From Ehrlichia sp028752135 (GTDB lineage Bacteria > Pseudomonadota > Alphaproteobacteria > Rickettsiales > Anaplasmataceae), in assembly GCA_028752135.1 (NCBI GenBank), contig CP082782.1:992001-1056000 (forward strand): a stretch of 64,000 bases of DNA, read 5' to 3'. The translations under genes and the position numbers were made by a program. The notes beneath the pieces were generated by a model, which saw nothing but the letters and a program-made list of their open reading frames with translations, was not told the origin of the DNA and did not search any database. This document shows positions 1 through 11,600 of this stretch, one piece after another (within the stretch, counting starts at the first letter, position 1; the number at the start of each line of letters is the position of its first letter).

Positions 1-659
1 ATAGTTTTATTAATTTAATAAAAGAGAGAATGACTGGTACTCTTTTATAAGACATATAATCCAAAGTCATTACATAGCCTAATGTTTGTAAACAACCACA
101 AGGTCGCTATACATACTATAACAATTGTACTTTAATAATTTTGTTAATTCAAGCAAATGAAAGATTAATTAATACCTATCTAATAAAATATATTAATTCA
201 AATAATGATAATGCAGGAATAATGCTTGCATATAACCCAAATTTTACAACCTTATTTACATTAAAATTCATGTATTACAATAGCTGTTTATAATTTTACT
301 ATTTTGTTAATTTTGCAAACAAAAGAACCACTGACTCTTTTCATAAATATACAGAGAAATTATTTTTACTATAAATTCTAATTACACAAATTATTAATAC
401 TTATCTTATGCTTTAGCTCTTGTAATCAATAACAGTACAAAGTATTCAATTTGCTAAACTACAAATACATTCAATTAAGAATAGATTGAGTATATAATTT
501 TTAATGTATGTAATTAAATTCTCTTTTTATATTACTAATATTCTACGATATTCTACTTTTTTTACAATTATTTATATACAGTTACTTTAATTATCACATT
601 TCGTATATTGCAATATACAATTATCATATTATATAATTAAAAATAAAGTTAGGTAAACA
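1..659. other. AT-rich spacer at left edge, no gene seen
   Basis: No convincing reading frame or RNA gene is seen. An inverted repeat (ATAAAAGAG at 18-26, CTCTTTTAT at 40-48, 13-base loop) could belong to the 3' end of a transcript from a gene left of the window, but it is AT-rich and weak. The last bases carry an AGG ahead of the ispH start. Confidence 0.5.
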
Positions 660-1616
660 ATGAATAAAAATCCTCAAGAACATATAGAAGTTATATTAGC
701 TAAACCAAGAGGATTTTGTGCTGGAGTTTCAAGAGCAATAGAAATAGTAGAGCTAGCCGTCAAGTACTACAGTGATAAAAAAAAAATTTACGTACTACAC
801 GAAATTGTACATAACAAACACATAATAGATTATCTAAAAAAAATAGGAGTAATATTTATAGATACAATAGACCAAGCTGAAGATGGGTCAATATTAATAT
901 ATAGTGCACATGGCGTTTCTAAACAAGTAGAATACTCTACAAAATTACGTAATTTAGAAGTTATTGATGCAACATGCCCATTAGTGAATAAAGTACATAA
1001 AGAAGTTCAAGTATATAATAAAGAAGGATATCAAGTAATTTTGATAGGTCATAAAGGACATCGCGAAGTAGAAGGTACCATAGGACAAATAAATACTCCC
1101 ATAATACTAGTACAAAACTTAAGTGACATTGACAATATAGAAGTAACTAATCCAGATAAACTTGCATACGTTACCCAAACCACTTTAAGTGTAGATGATA
1201 CAAAAGAAATTATTAATAAATTAAAGCAGGTATTTCCAAATATCAAAGGGCCAGATTTAAAAGACATATGTTATGCCACTCAAAATAGGCAAACTGCAGT
1301 AAAATATTTATCAGAATTAGTAGACATTATCTTTGTTTTAGGAAGTAAGAATAGTTCTAATTCAACCCGTCTAAAAGAATTAGCTGAATTAAAAGTTCCC
1401 TCTTTTTTAATAGATTCTTATAAAGAAATTGATTTAAATAATCTAAAAAAAGTAAAAAAAATTGGTATCACAGCAGGAGCCTCAGCCCCAGAAATATTAA
1501 TACAAGAGATAATAAACTGTCTTAAACAACATATGAATATTAAACTATCAGACTTAGAAATTACACAAGAAAACATTGCATTCAATATACCTAGACAACT
1601 TAGAGAATATAAATAA
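660..1616 (+). CDS. ispH: 4-hydroxy-3-methylbut-2-enyl diphosphate reductase (IspH/LytB)
   Basis: This enzyme makes the last step of the MEP isoprenoid pathway, reducing HMBPP to IPP and DMAPP with a [4Fe-4S] cluster in the cytoplasm. The 318-residue length is normal. The three cluster cysteines are visible in RGFCAG (Cys20), DATCP (about 105) and DICYATQNRQ (about 204). The active-site block GHREVEGT lies near residue 135, and the TQTTLS motif follows. The ATG has AGG about seven bases upstream. An A10 run at about 777-786 is read in frame as Lys-Lys-Lys-Ile, so long A runs are tolerated in this gene. It stands alone with dut about 190 bases downstream on the same strand. The identification is secure. 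Confidence 0.97.
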   Translation: MNKNPQEHIEVILAKPRGFCAGVSRAIEIVELAVKYYSDKKKIYVLHEIVHNKHIIDYLKKIGVIFIDTIDQAEDGSILIYSAHGVSKQVEYSTKLRNLEVIDATCPLVNKVHKEVQVYNKEGYQVILIGHKGHREVEGTIGQINTPIILVQNLSDIDNIEVTNPDKLAYVTQTTLSVDDTKEIINKLKQVFPNIKGPDLKDICYATQNRQTAVKYLSELVDIIFVLGSKNSSNSTRLKELAELKVPSFLIDSYKEIDLNNLKKVKKIGITAGASAPEILIQEIINCLKQHMNIKLSDLEITQENIAFNIPRQLREYK

Positions 1617-1777
1617 AAAAACAACACATCTTCTATTTTATAGAGTAAATGTTCTATAGAAAAAAGTTTCATAAGGTAAAAATATCTTAGTACTGGATAA
1701 TACAGTACATTTTTACTAACTCATAGTAAAATTAAGCAAAAAAACCTTATTGACTAATACTAAAAATTAATTAAGAT

Positions 1778-1793
1778 CATGCTAAAAAGCATG
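1778..1793 (+). promoter_or_regulatory. Perfect hairpin abutting the dut ribosome binding site
   Basis: CATGCT (1778-1783), AAAA loop, AGCATG (1788-1793) form a perfect 6-bp stem. Its last G is the first base of the likely Shine-Dalgarno GAGG (1793-1796) for dut. Folding could hide or present that site. A role in translation control is inference only. Confidence 0.35.
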
Positions 1794-1802
1794 AGGTAAG
1801 CT

Positions 1803-2258
1803 ATTAGTAAAAATGTTCTCATCAAGATCATTAAGTTAAATAACAATGATCTTCCACTTCCATCTTATTCAACAGAAAACAGCTCTGGTATGGATTTATA
1901 TTCAGCAATTGCACCACACGTTGTATTAGAACCAGGATCAAGAGCATGCATAAATACTGGTATTGCAATTTCTATTCCTCATGGATATGAAGCTCAAGTT
2001 AGGCCAAGGTCTGGGTTAGCTCTTAAGTTTGGCATCACTGTACTCAATACTCCAGGAACTATAGATGCTGATTATCGTGGGGAAATTATGGTAATTTTAA
2101 CCAATCTTGGAAATAAATCATATACCATAAAATATGGAGATAGAATAGCACAAATGGTAATTGCACCTGTTGCATATGCTTCATGGAATTGTGTTAAAAA
2201 CTTTGATAATGATATGACAAAACGTGGAACTCAAGGATTTGGATCAACTGGCACATAG
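1803..2258 (+). CDS. dut: dUTP diphosphatase, apparent ATT start
   Basis: Dut hydrolyses dUTP to dUMP and pyrophosphate, keeping uracil out of DNA and feeding dTMP synthesis. The trimeric dUTPase motifs are present in order: SGMDLYSA (motif 1), RPRSGLALK (2), NTPGTIDADYRGEI (3), RIAQMVI (4) and the C-terminal GFGSTG (5). The first in-frame ATG (1890) lies inside motif 1 and would remove the N-terminal strand, giving only 122 residues. The frame is open back to a TAA at 1797-1799 and encodes typical dUTPase N-terminal sequence (LNNNDLPLPSYSTENSS). It has no ATG, GTG, TTG or CTG there. ATT at 1803 follows GAGG (1793-1796) by six bases and gives about 152 residues, the family's usual size. Start choice is inference; gene identity is strong. 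Confidence 0.85.
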   Translation: MSKNVLIKIIKLNNNDLPLPSYSTENSSGMDLYSAIAPHVVLEPGSRACINTGIAISIPHGYEAQVRPRSGLALKFGITVLNTPGTIDADYRGEIMVILTNLGNKSYTIKYGDRIAQMVIAPVAYASWNCVKNFDNDMTKRGTQGFGSTGT

Positions 2259-2461
2259 ACCAGCTTGGTTACTAGCTTTAACATTATGATTACATATAAG
2301 TTAATACACATATATAATGTATTATGAACATTTATGATTAACAGCTAAGGAAATAACTGATAAATTTAGTCGCACAAGACAAACACATTTCATGTAATAA
2401 ATTTCTAAAAATTCTCTTTACAAATCATTAATCAAATCACACATAAGGGTAACAAACTAAA

Positions 2462-3061
2462 ATGACATTTAATGAAATAAGATTTCCAGAAGACATTTCC
2501 TACGGATCAACTGGTGGTCCAGAATTTCTAACAAATATTATCGAAACAAATAATGGAACAGAATATCGAAAAGTCAACTTATCATATCCACGTAACAAAT
2601 ACAACATAATATATAGTGCAAAATCAGAAGAACAATTATCAAAGTTAATTAGTTTTTTCTATATTCATAAAGGCAGAGCCATAGGATTTCGTTTTAAAGA
2701 TTGGTCAGACTATAAAGCAAAAAAACAAAAAATAGGCACAGGAAATAGTCAACAAAGAAATTTCCAGATCATTAAAACATACAAAATTGGCCAACAATCA
2801 TATGTACGTATAATAACAAAGCCAGTAATCAATACAGTAAAAATTTACTATAACAACACTGTACAAACTCATGGATTTACCGTTAATCCTTCTAATGGAC
2901 AATTAGAATTCAACATTCCACCTGATAATGGAATAGAAATATATGCAGACTATGAATTTGATATTCCTGTAAGATTTGACTCAGATTATCTACCATATTC
3001 TATAGATAACTACAAGCAGTATAATTGCAATAACATTGCACTCGTAGAAATAAAAATTTAA
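2462..3061 (+). CDS. DUF2460 phage-tail / gene transfer agent protein (GTA orfg12-like)
   Basis: The 199-residue product matches what I know of the DUF2460/TIGR02217 family: an N-terminal FPEDISYGSTGGPEF block, a central GRAIGFRFKDWSDYKA block and a C-terminal FDIPVRFDSD block. In alphaproteobacteria this family is gene 12 of the gene transfer agent cluster, a tail-associated virion protein. It is full length for the family and has no signal peptide or membrane segment. No other GTA or phage gene lies beside it; dut is upstream and virB6-4 converges from the right, so it appears as an isolated member, as in other Rickettsiales genomes where GTA genes are scattered. Family call is confident; whether particles are made cannot be judged. 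Confidence 0.82.
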   Translation: MTFNEIRFPEDISYGSTGGPEFLTNIIETNNGTEYRKVNLSYPRNKYNIIYSAKSEEQLSKLISFFYIHKGRAIGFRFKDWSDYKAKKQKIGTGNSQQRNFQIIKTYKIGQQSYVRIITKPVINTVKIYYNNTVQTHGFTVNPSNGQLEFNIPPDNGIEIYADYEFDIPVRFDSDYLPYSIDNYKQYNCNNIALVEIKI

Positions 3062-3154
3062 GTATAAAACTATAAGACTCTTTATTAATGGAAAATACAA
3101 AAAATGATCTTTCTATTAATACAAGTCAATTTCACTTTTATAGTCTCTTCTAAG

Positions 3155-6100
3155 CTATTCCTGATTTGATAAAATAGATGCTATCGTACTTTTTATACTT
3201 TTAATCTTTTCCTCTATAGCTTGTATTTCATCAGAATTACTAAGGCGTGATTTTTCAGATTCTAATGATGATATTGCATCATTAAGATATGCTATCATTG
3301 AATCAATTTCCTCTTTAGATTGCTTCCTTCTATTTTTGAAAAAATTATCAAAAACATCAGATAAATCATTTGACATTTGTTTCCCATACTGATTAAGCAA
3401 TATTTTAATATCTTCAAAAATACTTGGTTTTGAAGAATCCTTTTTCTTACTAGTAGCCTTTTTCTCAGTAGGTGCTTTCTTAATATCTACTTTTTCAGTC
3501 TCACTACCTTGTTTATCATCAATACTACTACTAACAAAAATATGACTAGCACCACTTTTATCTTCAATAACATCCTTCTCTTGTTTTGGTATCTCAACAC
3601 TAGCAGTATATAAAATTTCCTGTTTCAAGTCTTGCTCTGCACCTACCTGTAGATCTTGTGCATCAATAGCTTGAGCAATCATATTCGCAGGTACCTCAGG
3701 ACTATCATCAAAGTGTTCTACTTTCTTTTTAGAATCATCAGCTGTTTCATCAGTATCTTTTCTTTCATCATATTGCTTAGATATATCATCTTTTTTCTCT
3801 ATCTCATCTAATAATGAATCATCTTCAGCTTCAGCACTTGTCTCTTTAGATATTACATCTTCACTACCCTGAGTTTCTTCAGGCTTAAACAGTTGTGGAT
3901 CTGCTTCTTGCTGTATTTCTCTTACATCATAAATATTACCTTCACTAATATTCAACTCTGCAGGAAATTTAAATACATCAGTCTCTTTATCTGTTACACT
4001 TTCTATTTCTACTACAGGATCAGGAGCACCTGTTTCTCCCTTTTCTAAAGAAGCTGCAGTATGAGTTGAAGTTTCATCCTGTTTAAATAAATTAGATTCT
4101 TCCACCTTTTCTATATCAACATCATGTTTAGGTTCTTCAAATTCATTAACCTTATATTCACTACTTTCAACAAAATTAGAACTTTCACCTTGCGAAGGTC
4201 CATCGTGATAATGATCAGTCGATACTTTACTACCATCCACATCATTTTCCAAATAACCCACATCTAAAACATTAGGTTCTACATTATCTTCTCTATAAAC
4301 ACTTTCTTCTTTATCTTGTGTTGTATCACTATGTACTTGTTTCGCTGAAACAGCAACCGTTAATGTTCTTTCTAAATCCATATCATCATGCTTTACAACC
4401 TGTGCAATAAATCCTTCTTCCACTATAGGAGAATTTTCTTCAACATGTAATAATATATTACGTTCTGTACTATCAACTTCAGCAGCATTTTCATCTGCAG
4501 GCAATTTATCACTATAAGGTTCAACATCCGAAAATTTATCTACACCTTCAAATAATGATGTACTACCTGATACATCACCATCAAATGACGTTGTAGCTGT
4601 ATCTTCTAAGTGTTCAGAACCTGACCTTGCTACATTCTCATCTGTAATATCTAAAGGAGCACTTACTGTACTATCAAGTCTTGCAGCATCTTCACTCACA
4701 GATAACTCAGCATCTCTACTACTAAATTCATCACCTAAAAATCTCTTAGATGATGCTTCATTTCCTGATATATCATTACCAAATGACGTTGTAGCTGTAT
4801 CTTCTCCTAAGTGTTCAAAGCCTGACCTTGCTACATTCTCATCTGTAATATCTAAAGGAGCACTTACTGTACTATCAAATCTTGCAGCATTTTCACTCAC
4901 AGATAACTCAGCATCTCTACCACTAAATTCATCACCTGAAAATCTCTTAGATGATGCTTCATTTCCTGATACATCATTACCAAATGACGCTGTAGCTGTA
5001 TCAGCATCTAATTTATGTTCAAGATCTGGCCTTGTGACACCTTCTTCTGTAATATTTAAAGTAGCATTTGCTGTACTATCAAATCTTGCAGTACCTTCAT
5101 CTGCAAATAACTTAGCATATCTACCACCAAACTCATCACCTAAAACTTTCTCAGACGATTCTGCATTTCCTGGTACATTATCATTAAATGATGTTGTAGA
5201 TGTACCTTCTGCCAAATGATGCTCAATATCTGGCCTTACTACACTTTCATCCATAACATTTAAAGGAACGCTAGATTCAGATTCAGATTGAAATTGCATT
5301 GCATCATCCAAATGCGGAGTATTACTAGGTAATGGATCTCCACTTCTAGAGCTTGAAGAAGCATCAAGCTGAGATAAATCTGCATCCAGTAAATCTTGAG
5401 GATGTTCTATCGGCTCATAAGATTTAGCATAATCTCCTATTACAGTATCGAAATTTTCTCCTAAGTGATTACGCAAAGCATCATCAAGTCTATCAATATC
5501 ATATTTGATTTTTTGTAATGCACCTTCATCCTTAGCATTGACTAACATTGTATTAAGCTGTTCTCTTGCTTCAAGTGCATCTTTCAAATTCTCCTTATTC
5601 ACAAATACATTTCCTTCATCATCAAGTAATGCTCTACTTTTATTCTTACTTGAAGCTTTAGAAAAAGGATTACTATCATCATCATCTTCGTCTTTTTTAT
5701 TAGGAATATAAATCAATGGCTTATATTGTTCAGGTCCTAATATATGTGCTTTTAAGCTATCTAATGCTGCTTTACGATCCTCAATCATATTATGAATCAA
5801 TCCACCATCTACAGTGCCTGTCATCTTTCCTGCAATATGACCTCCCAAATATTTCATAGCATCTAATGGAGAAAATCCTAAATGAGCACCTATGAAAGCA
5901 CGAACGTAATTTAATTGTTTAAAATCATTATTAAAATCTCTATCATGCTCACTATATGAAGAAGTTAATACATTAGTAGCACCACCAGTAAATTTAACAG
6001 CTTTACCCAATACAGGAACCCTATGTAACAGGTTCAAAGGAGCACGAGCCACCTTTGTTATCACATTACCTGACCACAATTTCCACCCATCTATTGTATT

Positions 6101-8550
6101 ATCAATTTTCTCGAACATCTTACCTATTACTGGAATTTCTGAGAAAATTCTAAGGAATCCGCCCTCATACATGCTAGCAATAGTCTGAGACATCATACTA
6201 CCACCCGCTAAGGACACTGCTACACTTTGAATAAATGCACGCATTTGCCATATTAATAACGCAGCCAAGAATAAAGAACCAACTTCTGACCACAATATTA
6301 TATCTCCAGCTCTAATCCTTAAGATTAAATTATAATCATATTGCTTAAGCAACTCTTCTTGAGGAGTAGGAGTTGAAGCCGCATCTCCTATTACATCAGT
6401 AGTTAAACTATCAATTATTTTATTCTTGAAATCTTGATCTTTAAATTTATCCAACGCACTTTTTTTATCAGCTTTATCTTGATTTACCCTATCATCAATA
6501 ATCTTTAAAACTTTATTCTTACTTTCAGCATTTATATGATTATCTTTTTCTAACTTATCCAACTCTGTTCTTATATTCTCTATCAATCTTGCAGCTGCAT
6601 AACCTTTATCAGTAGTAAGTAACGCATTAATGTAGTGAGACAGATTTCTAAAATGGCTATTCTTACCTACACTTAGACCAAACGGATCGCCATCACTGTT
6701 AGCATCTGGATCAAGGAATGGATAATCTACATATCTAAAATCTTCATGTTTAAGTTCAGGTGGAACTTTAATATATGCACCACCACCGGTAAATCTATAT
6801 CTCGCTTTACTAGGATTCTTTTGATCATTAGACTGTTTATAATCACTAAGATTAAAAGATGGGCTAAAAACCCAAGAACCTTAGGATCGTAATACTGTCC
6901 TGGAGTCCATCCAAATACCCTCTTGTCTAGTAAACACAACGAATCACTAAATACACAAATTTTTATTTTTAGCCACTCATTATAACATGTCGTAAACCCG
7001 AAAATACGATAATAGTAATTCATAATAAGTGCACCAAACAATGAAAGCAGCGTAAATATTAATATTGCTTGCATTGCAAAGCTTATACATTGTGTTAACC
7101 AACCATCAAATAAGCTTTTAAATTGAGAAAAAAGAATCCCTAATAAAAACAATGGCAGTAATCCAACTAAGAAGGTAATACCAACAAACGCAGTCAAATA
7201 TATAACAAACGCATACATGCATAATGCAACATATAAAAGTACAGCAATAATAATCACAAACGCAGCAAATATTGATCCAAAATTAGCAATAATTAATGCT
7301 CTAATTTTTACTTTCCAGATCAGTGGAGAGAAAACTTTATTTACTATCATATCATCCATAAAAGCAAAAGGTGTTTCTGGTTTATAAGAGGTTGAATGAC
7401 TATTAATCATAGCAATAATCTGATCTGTACCATGAATAAATAAACGAAGTAGATGATTATAAAAGAAATCCCAACTACTTGGAGAAATTAATAGCATTAT
7501 CAATGATACTTTTAATATCCTAACAATCACATCACCAAACGGACTCTGTACCATACCAAAGATATAAGCTAGTGATCCAAAGATTAAAAATAAAGTCAAA
7601 ACACTAAAAACAAAATTCTTAAAAACTGGATTCCCAACTATCCGCTCAAAAAGCTGTTGCCCTGCCTTGTCTAATTCACCTCTTATCTTTTGCCGTACCC
7701 ATTCAAAAGGAGAAGATCCTACTTCTTTATCTATACCCTCAATAAATGTAATTGCATATCCTCCAACATTATCGTAATAGTGTCTATCCAATATTTTGAT
7801 ATAAATTTTCCATCCTGCATCCAACTTTATCTCGTTACACAAATGATCTATAATTTTATTACCTTGGCTAGAAAAATTATTCTCACCACCTAACTCCAGT
7901 GGTGTATACCCTATATGTAAAACAGGAGAAACTGGATATCTCATATAATCTAGTGTTTCATTTGGCTCTGGATCATTCGGTCTTTTAAATAATAAATATG
8001 CACCATATCCATTTTTAAACCAACAAGGAGGGCCGTATCTTCCTTTATCTGTATCATCTTTAACTCCAGATATTAATTTACAGGATACCTCACATTCTTT
8101 TTTACCACTAGCAACAAAGTTCTTCTTTATTTCAGTATAAGGACCACAAACTCTTTCAGTAGATAACACTTTCTCATAAAACTCAACATCATCATCACTA
8201 AAACTGGCTTTAGTCCTATCCTCTTGAGCATTATTATCTTTCACCCATGAAGTCCACATTCCCTCAGCTTTCAATACAATTGGTTTACCATTGGTTATAT
8301 AGCCAGTATATTTCCACCTAACTACCTGATCATTCTCAATAACATTCCCCAATTTTTTATCATCAGCAATAAATTCATCGGCATTTTTATCAAAATATGC
8401 GGAAACAGAAGTTGTAGTACCATCAGCAAATAATTCAGCTGGCACACACCTAGGTACTGGATGTTGATTAGAGTCACATGCAGTTATCAATAAAAGTAAC
8501 AATAATTTTACAAAATTCTTTTTAATAAAATTATATACACAACTACACAT
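3155..8550 (-). pseudogene. virB6-4: VirB6-4-type T4SS protein, split by a frameshift
   Basis: This is the last and largest virB6-family gene of the cluster. VirB6 is the polytopic inner-membrane channel protein of type IV secretion. The 5' part reads 8550-6727 (607 residues): a lipoprotein-like N-terminus (LLLLLLITAC), a large periplasmic domain, then membrane segments from about residue 317 with the paralogue-conserved SSWDFFYNHLLRLF motif. The frame drifts near 6881-6886, after GWTPGQYYDP. In the next frame GSWVFSPSFNLSDYKQ runs on without a stop through 6586 into the 1143-residue downstream frame, which ends at 3155. One added base (GG to GGG) restores about 1,798 codons. The tail after about residue 950 is acidic, Ser/Asp/Glu-rich, with tandem repeats and a coiled, charged end. 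A sequencing error is as likely as a real mutation. Neighbour virB6-3 ends 62 bases upstream. Confidence 0.8.
4560..5270 (-). repeat. Tandem repeat, about 201-204 bp, within the virB6-4 tail
   Basis: The anchor CCTGACCTTGCTAC or its variants recurs at 4620, 4821, 5025 and 5229, so the unit is 201, 204 and 204 bases (67-68 residues). About three and a half imperfect copies are present. Each encodes a block like TATTSFGNDVSGNEASS...GDEF...AELSVSE..ARFDST...LDITDENVARS. The two left copies are nearly identical and the outer ones are diverged, consistent with repeat expansion and contraction in frame. Confidence 0.88.
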
Positions 8551-8612
8551 ATTTACTCTTCAATCTTTATATATTCGTCTTTTACTCTTAACTATCCTTA
8601 TTTACAGATTTT

Positions 8613-11600
8613 TTACTCCTTTTCCTCATGATCTGAAGTTTTTTCATCTATCTCAGAATGTCTTTCCATAGGATGATCTCTACTAGTACTTGAATCACCA
8701 GAATGACTAGTACTAGAGCTCGCATCAGTAGTATAGTCACCTCTACTTCGTGTTTCTAAATCATTATCAGTACTACCAGACCCATTTGCTCCCATATTAT
8801 CACCCACACCAGTATTTACATGAGTATCAGTAGCATTAAGAACACCTGAATCTGGTCTAGGAGCATCACCATCATTTCTTGTCATATCTAAACTATCAAC
8901 AGTAGGACCTGAAGTAGCAGTAGGACTATCAGGACTCGTGCTGAAACTTGCATCAGCAGTATAATCACCTGCACTACCAGATCCGCTTGCCCCCATATTA
9001 ACAGTATCATTCATACCTGTACTTACATGACTATCAGTAACATTTAAAATACTTGAATCTGGTCCAGGAGTATCAATTCCACTTTGCACCACACCTAAAC
9101 TATCAAAAGCATTATCTAAATTATCAGTAGGACTATGTAATTCTAATGATGCACTATCACCAGTACCTAAAGATAAAGTATCTTGTATCCTACTTTCCAT
9201 AGCAGAAGCATCTGTATAAGTTGAACGTGCAGTATCAAGAACATCACCAGCATTTGGAGGTAACGTACTATCAGGATAACGTACACTTGAAGAAACACCA
9301 GCTTCATTGCTACAATCTCCATTACTAGAAGTTCCAGAACTACTTGCTTGAGATCTAGCATCACCACCAGCACTAGAATCATTACCAGTAGGATTTTGCA
9401 TACCTCCAGGATGATCACCATTTGCCCCACCATGATTACTACCAGTATTACCGGTACCATCATCTTTTACAGATTCTCCCTCATGAATAGGATTAGCATC
9501 AGATCTACTAACAATATTCACATCTGACTTACCAGTAAACCTACGATTCTTTACTGCACTTTCAATAATACTTTGAGTTTCTTGATCCAATCCTACGATA
9601 GATGCTAGTGCTTGAGTAGCCCCATGTACACTTGCACCAAGACCAGCTATACTTCCTGATATAGAATGAGCAATATTTTCAGACATTCCTTTAAATGCTC
9701 TCATAGCATTTGCTGTAATAAGCAATATTAAAACTGATGTAATTCCAAAAGGAAGTCCAAAAAATAACCCACCACCCCTAAACTGTTCTTCTCGCACTGC
9801 ATCATCCATAGATAAATCACTCGAATATCCTACAGGAGATAACAAAGGCAGCAGACAAATATCATGTGGAGCACCCTTTTCAGTAACACTACTCGGAAGA
9901 TCAAGCCCTGCTAAACACTGATTACAAACAGTAAATCTTGTAACATCATGCAATGTAGTTAATACTACCTGATTTAAAAATGCAAGTGCAGCAAATAAAA
10001 TTATAGGCTGTAATGAAAAATTGACTAACATTTTGACCCAAGAATCAAAAAGCGTTTTTGTCAATTGAAATAAAACAAAAGTTATAAAAATAGGAGCTAA
10101 AGTTCCCAAAAATGCAACACCAAGAATAGTAAATAAATATGCTATAACTGCTTCAATAACACATATAAAAAATACAACAAAAGCCCATAAAATCATAACA
10201 AATACTAACCATCCTATTGGTCCTGTAACTATTAATGTCAACAATCTAATCCACACTTCTCCTGTCAACAATACTCCTATAGTCGAATCTAAAAATGCAA
10301 ATGAACTATCTCCATCTAATTCTCCATTAAACGCAGATATAAGATCACTAACACCTTGTATAAATAACGAAAAGAAATGATCACTAAAAAATTCCCAACT
10401 ACCTTGACTCAATAGACCAACAATTACCGCTACCTTGGCAATACGAACTCCTAAATCGTATTTAGTACACCTTATAATTCCTACAACATAACCAAATACT
10501 GTAAAAATTATATATAGAGTACATAATGCCTGTACTGCCCTCCATAATGATCCTGCTTTAGTTTGATTTGTATATATTTGTTGAACTGCACCTGTTAATT
10601 TTTTCTCACGTACCATATTCATTGCTTCAGATATCTCTTTAACTTCTGTATCCTTAGGTAATCCATATAAAATACGTAAAAGAGAATTTCTAAGCATAAC
10701 AAATACCTTAGAAAAATTAGGATTCCACTGTTTAACAAAAAAATTAACAGAATATTTATTCTCTGATTCAATTTCCGGTAAATTAGTATAATCAAACTGA
10801 TTCTCATAACCTCTAACATCAATACCCAAATAAATTTTTCCAGATTTACCAGTCTTGTTATCAGCAGTCTTTTCATTTATTACATATATACCAGTTCCAG
10901 ATTTTTGATTGTTATTATCAGATTTAGCATCAGGATCAGGTACAAATAACTCAATAGTATCATTATCACCAGGCAGCACAGTCGGAGGATTATCACCTAT
11001 GTACATATATAACTTTCTCCCATACATAAAATTACATATGCGTTCCACATGAATGTGATATCCTCCATAATATTTATCATATTCCCCTGTCCTACCCAAT
11101 ATTGCAAAACTTAACTTTGCAGGACCTTGCACATTTGAGTTATATGTATAATTAACATCATGTTTGACACTGTTTTTTATAATTTGCTTAGATAAAATAG
11201 TCTGATAACAAGTTTCACCGGGAGAATCATCTGGAAAACATTTAAATTTATTATTACGATCTTGAACACCTTCAAAAGTAAAATAAGCAGACAATCCCTG
11301 TATTATCTTTCCAGAATCAGCAACTTTTTTAGCTATATCTTCTGGTGTAGTTCCACCATAATCAGGAGCAATATTACAATCTCCAGACATATTTGATACT
11401 GTAGCGATTGTATTTTTGTTTCCTTGAAGACTAAATTGATTTAACACACTACTGGAATTACATATAGTACCACAAGTACAATTAATATCATAAGTAGTAA
11501 AATTCCTTATAGCATCTATAGTCTCTTGTGTTACTTCCAAGGCTATAGTGCCCTTAGCTTTTTGCTCTTTATAATAATCAAGTTGAGAATCGCCTTCAGT

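Noticed and set aside
9167..9463. Minus-strand frame of 98 codons in the virB6-3 tail
   Set aside because: It is an alternative-frame shadow of the Ser/Gly-rich tail coding region, giving a Val/Leu/Met-rich nonsense peptide.
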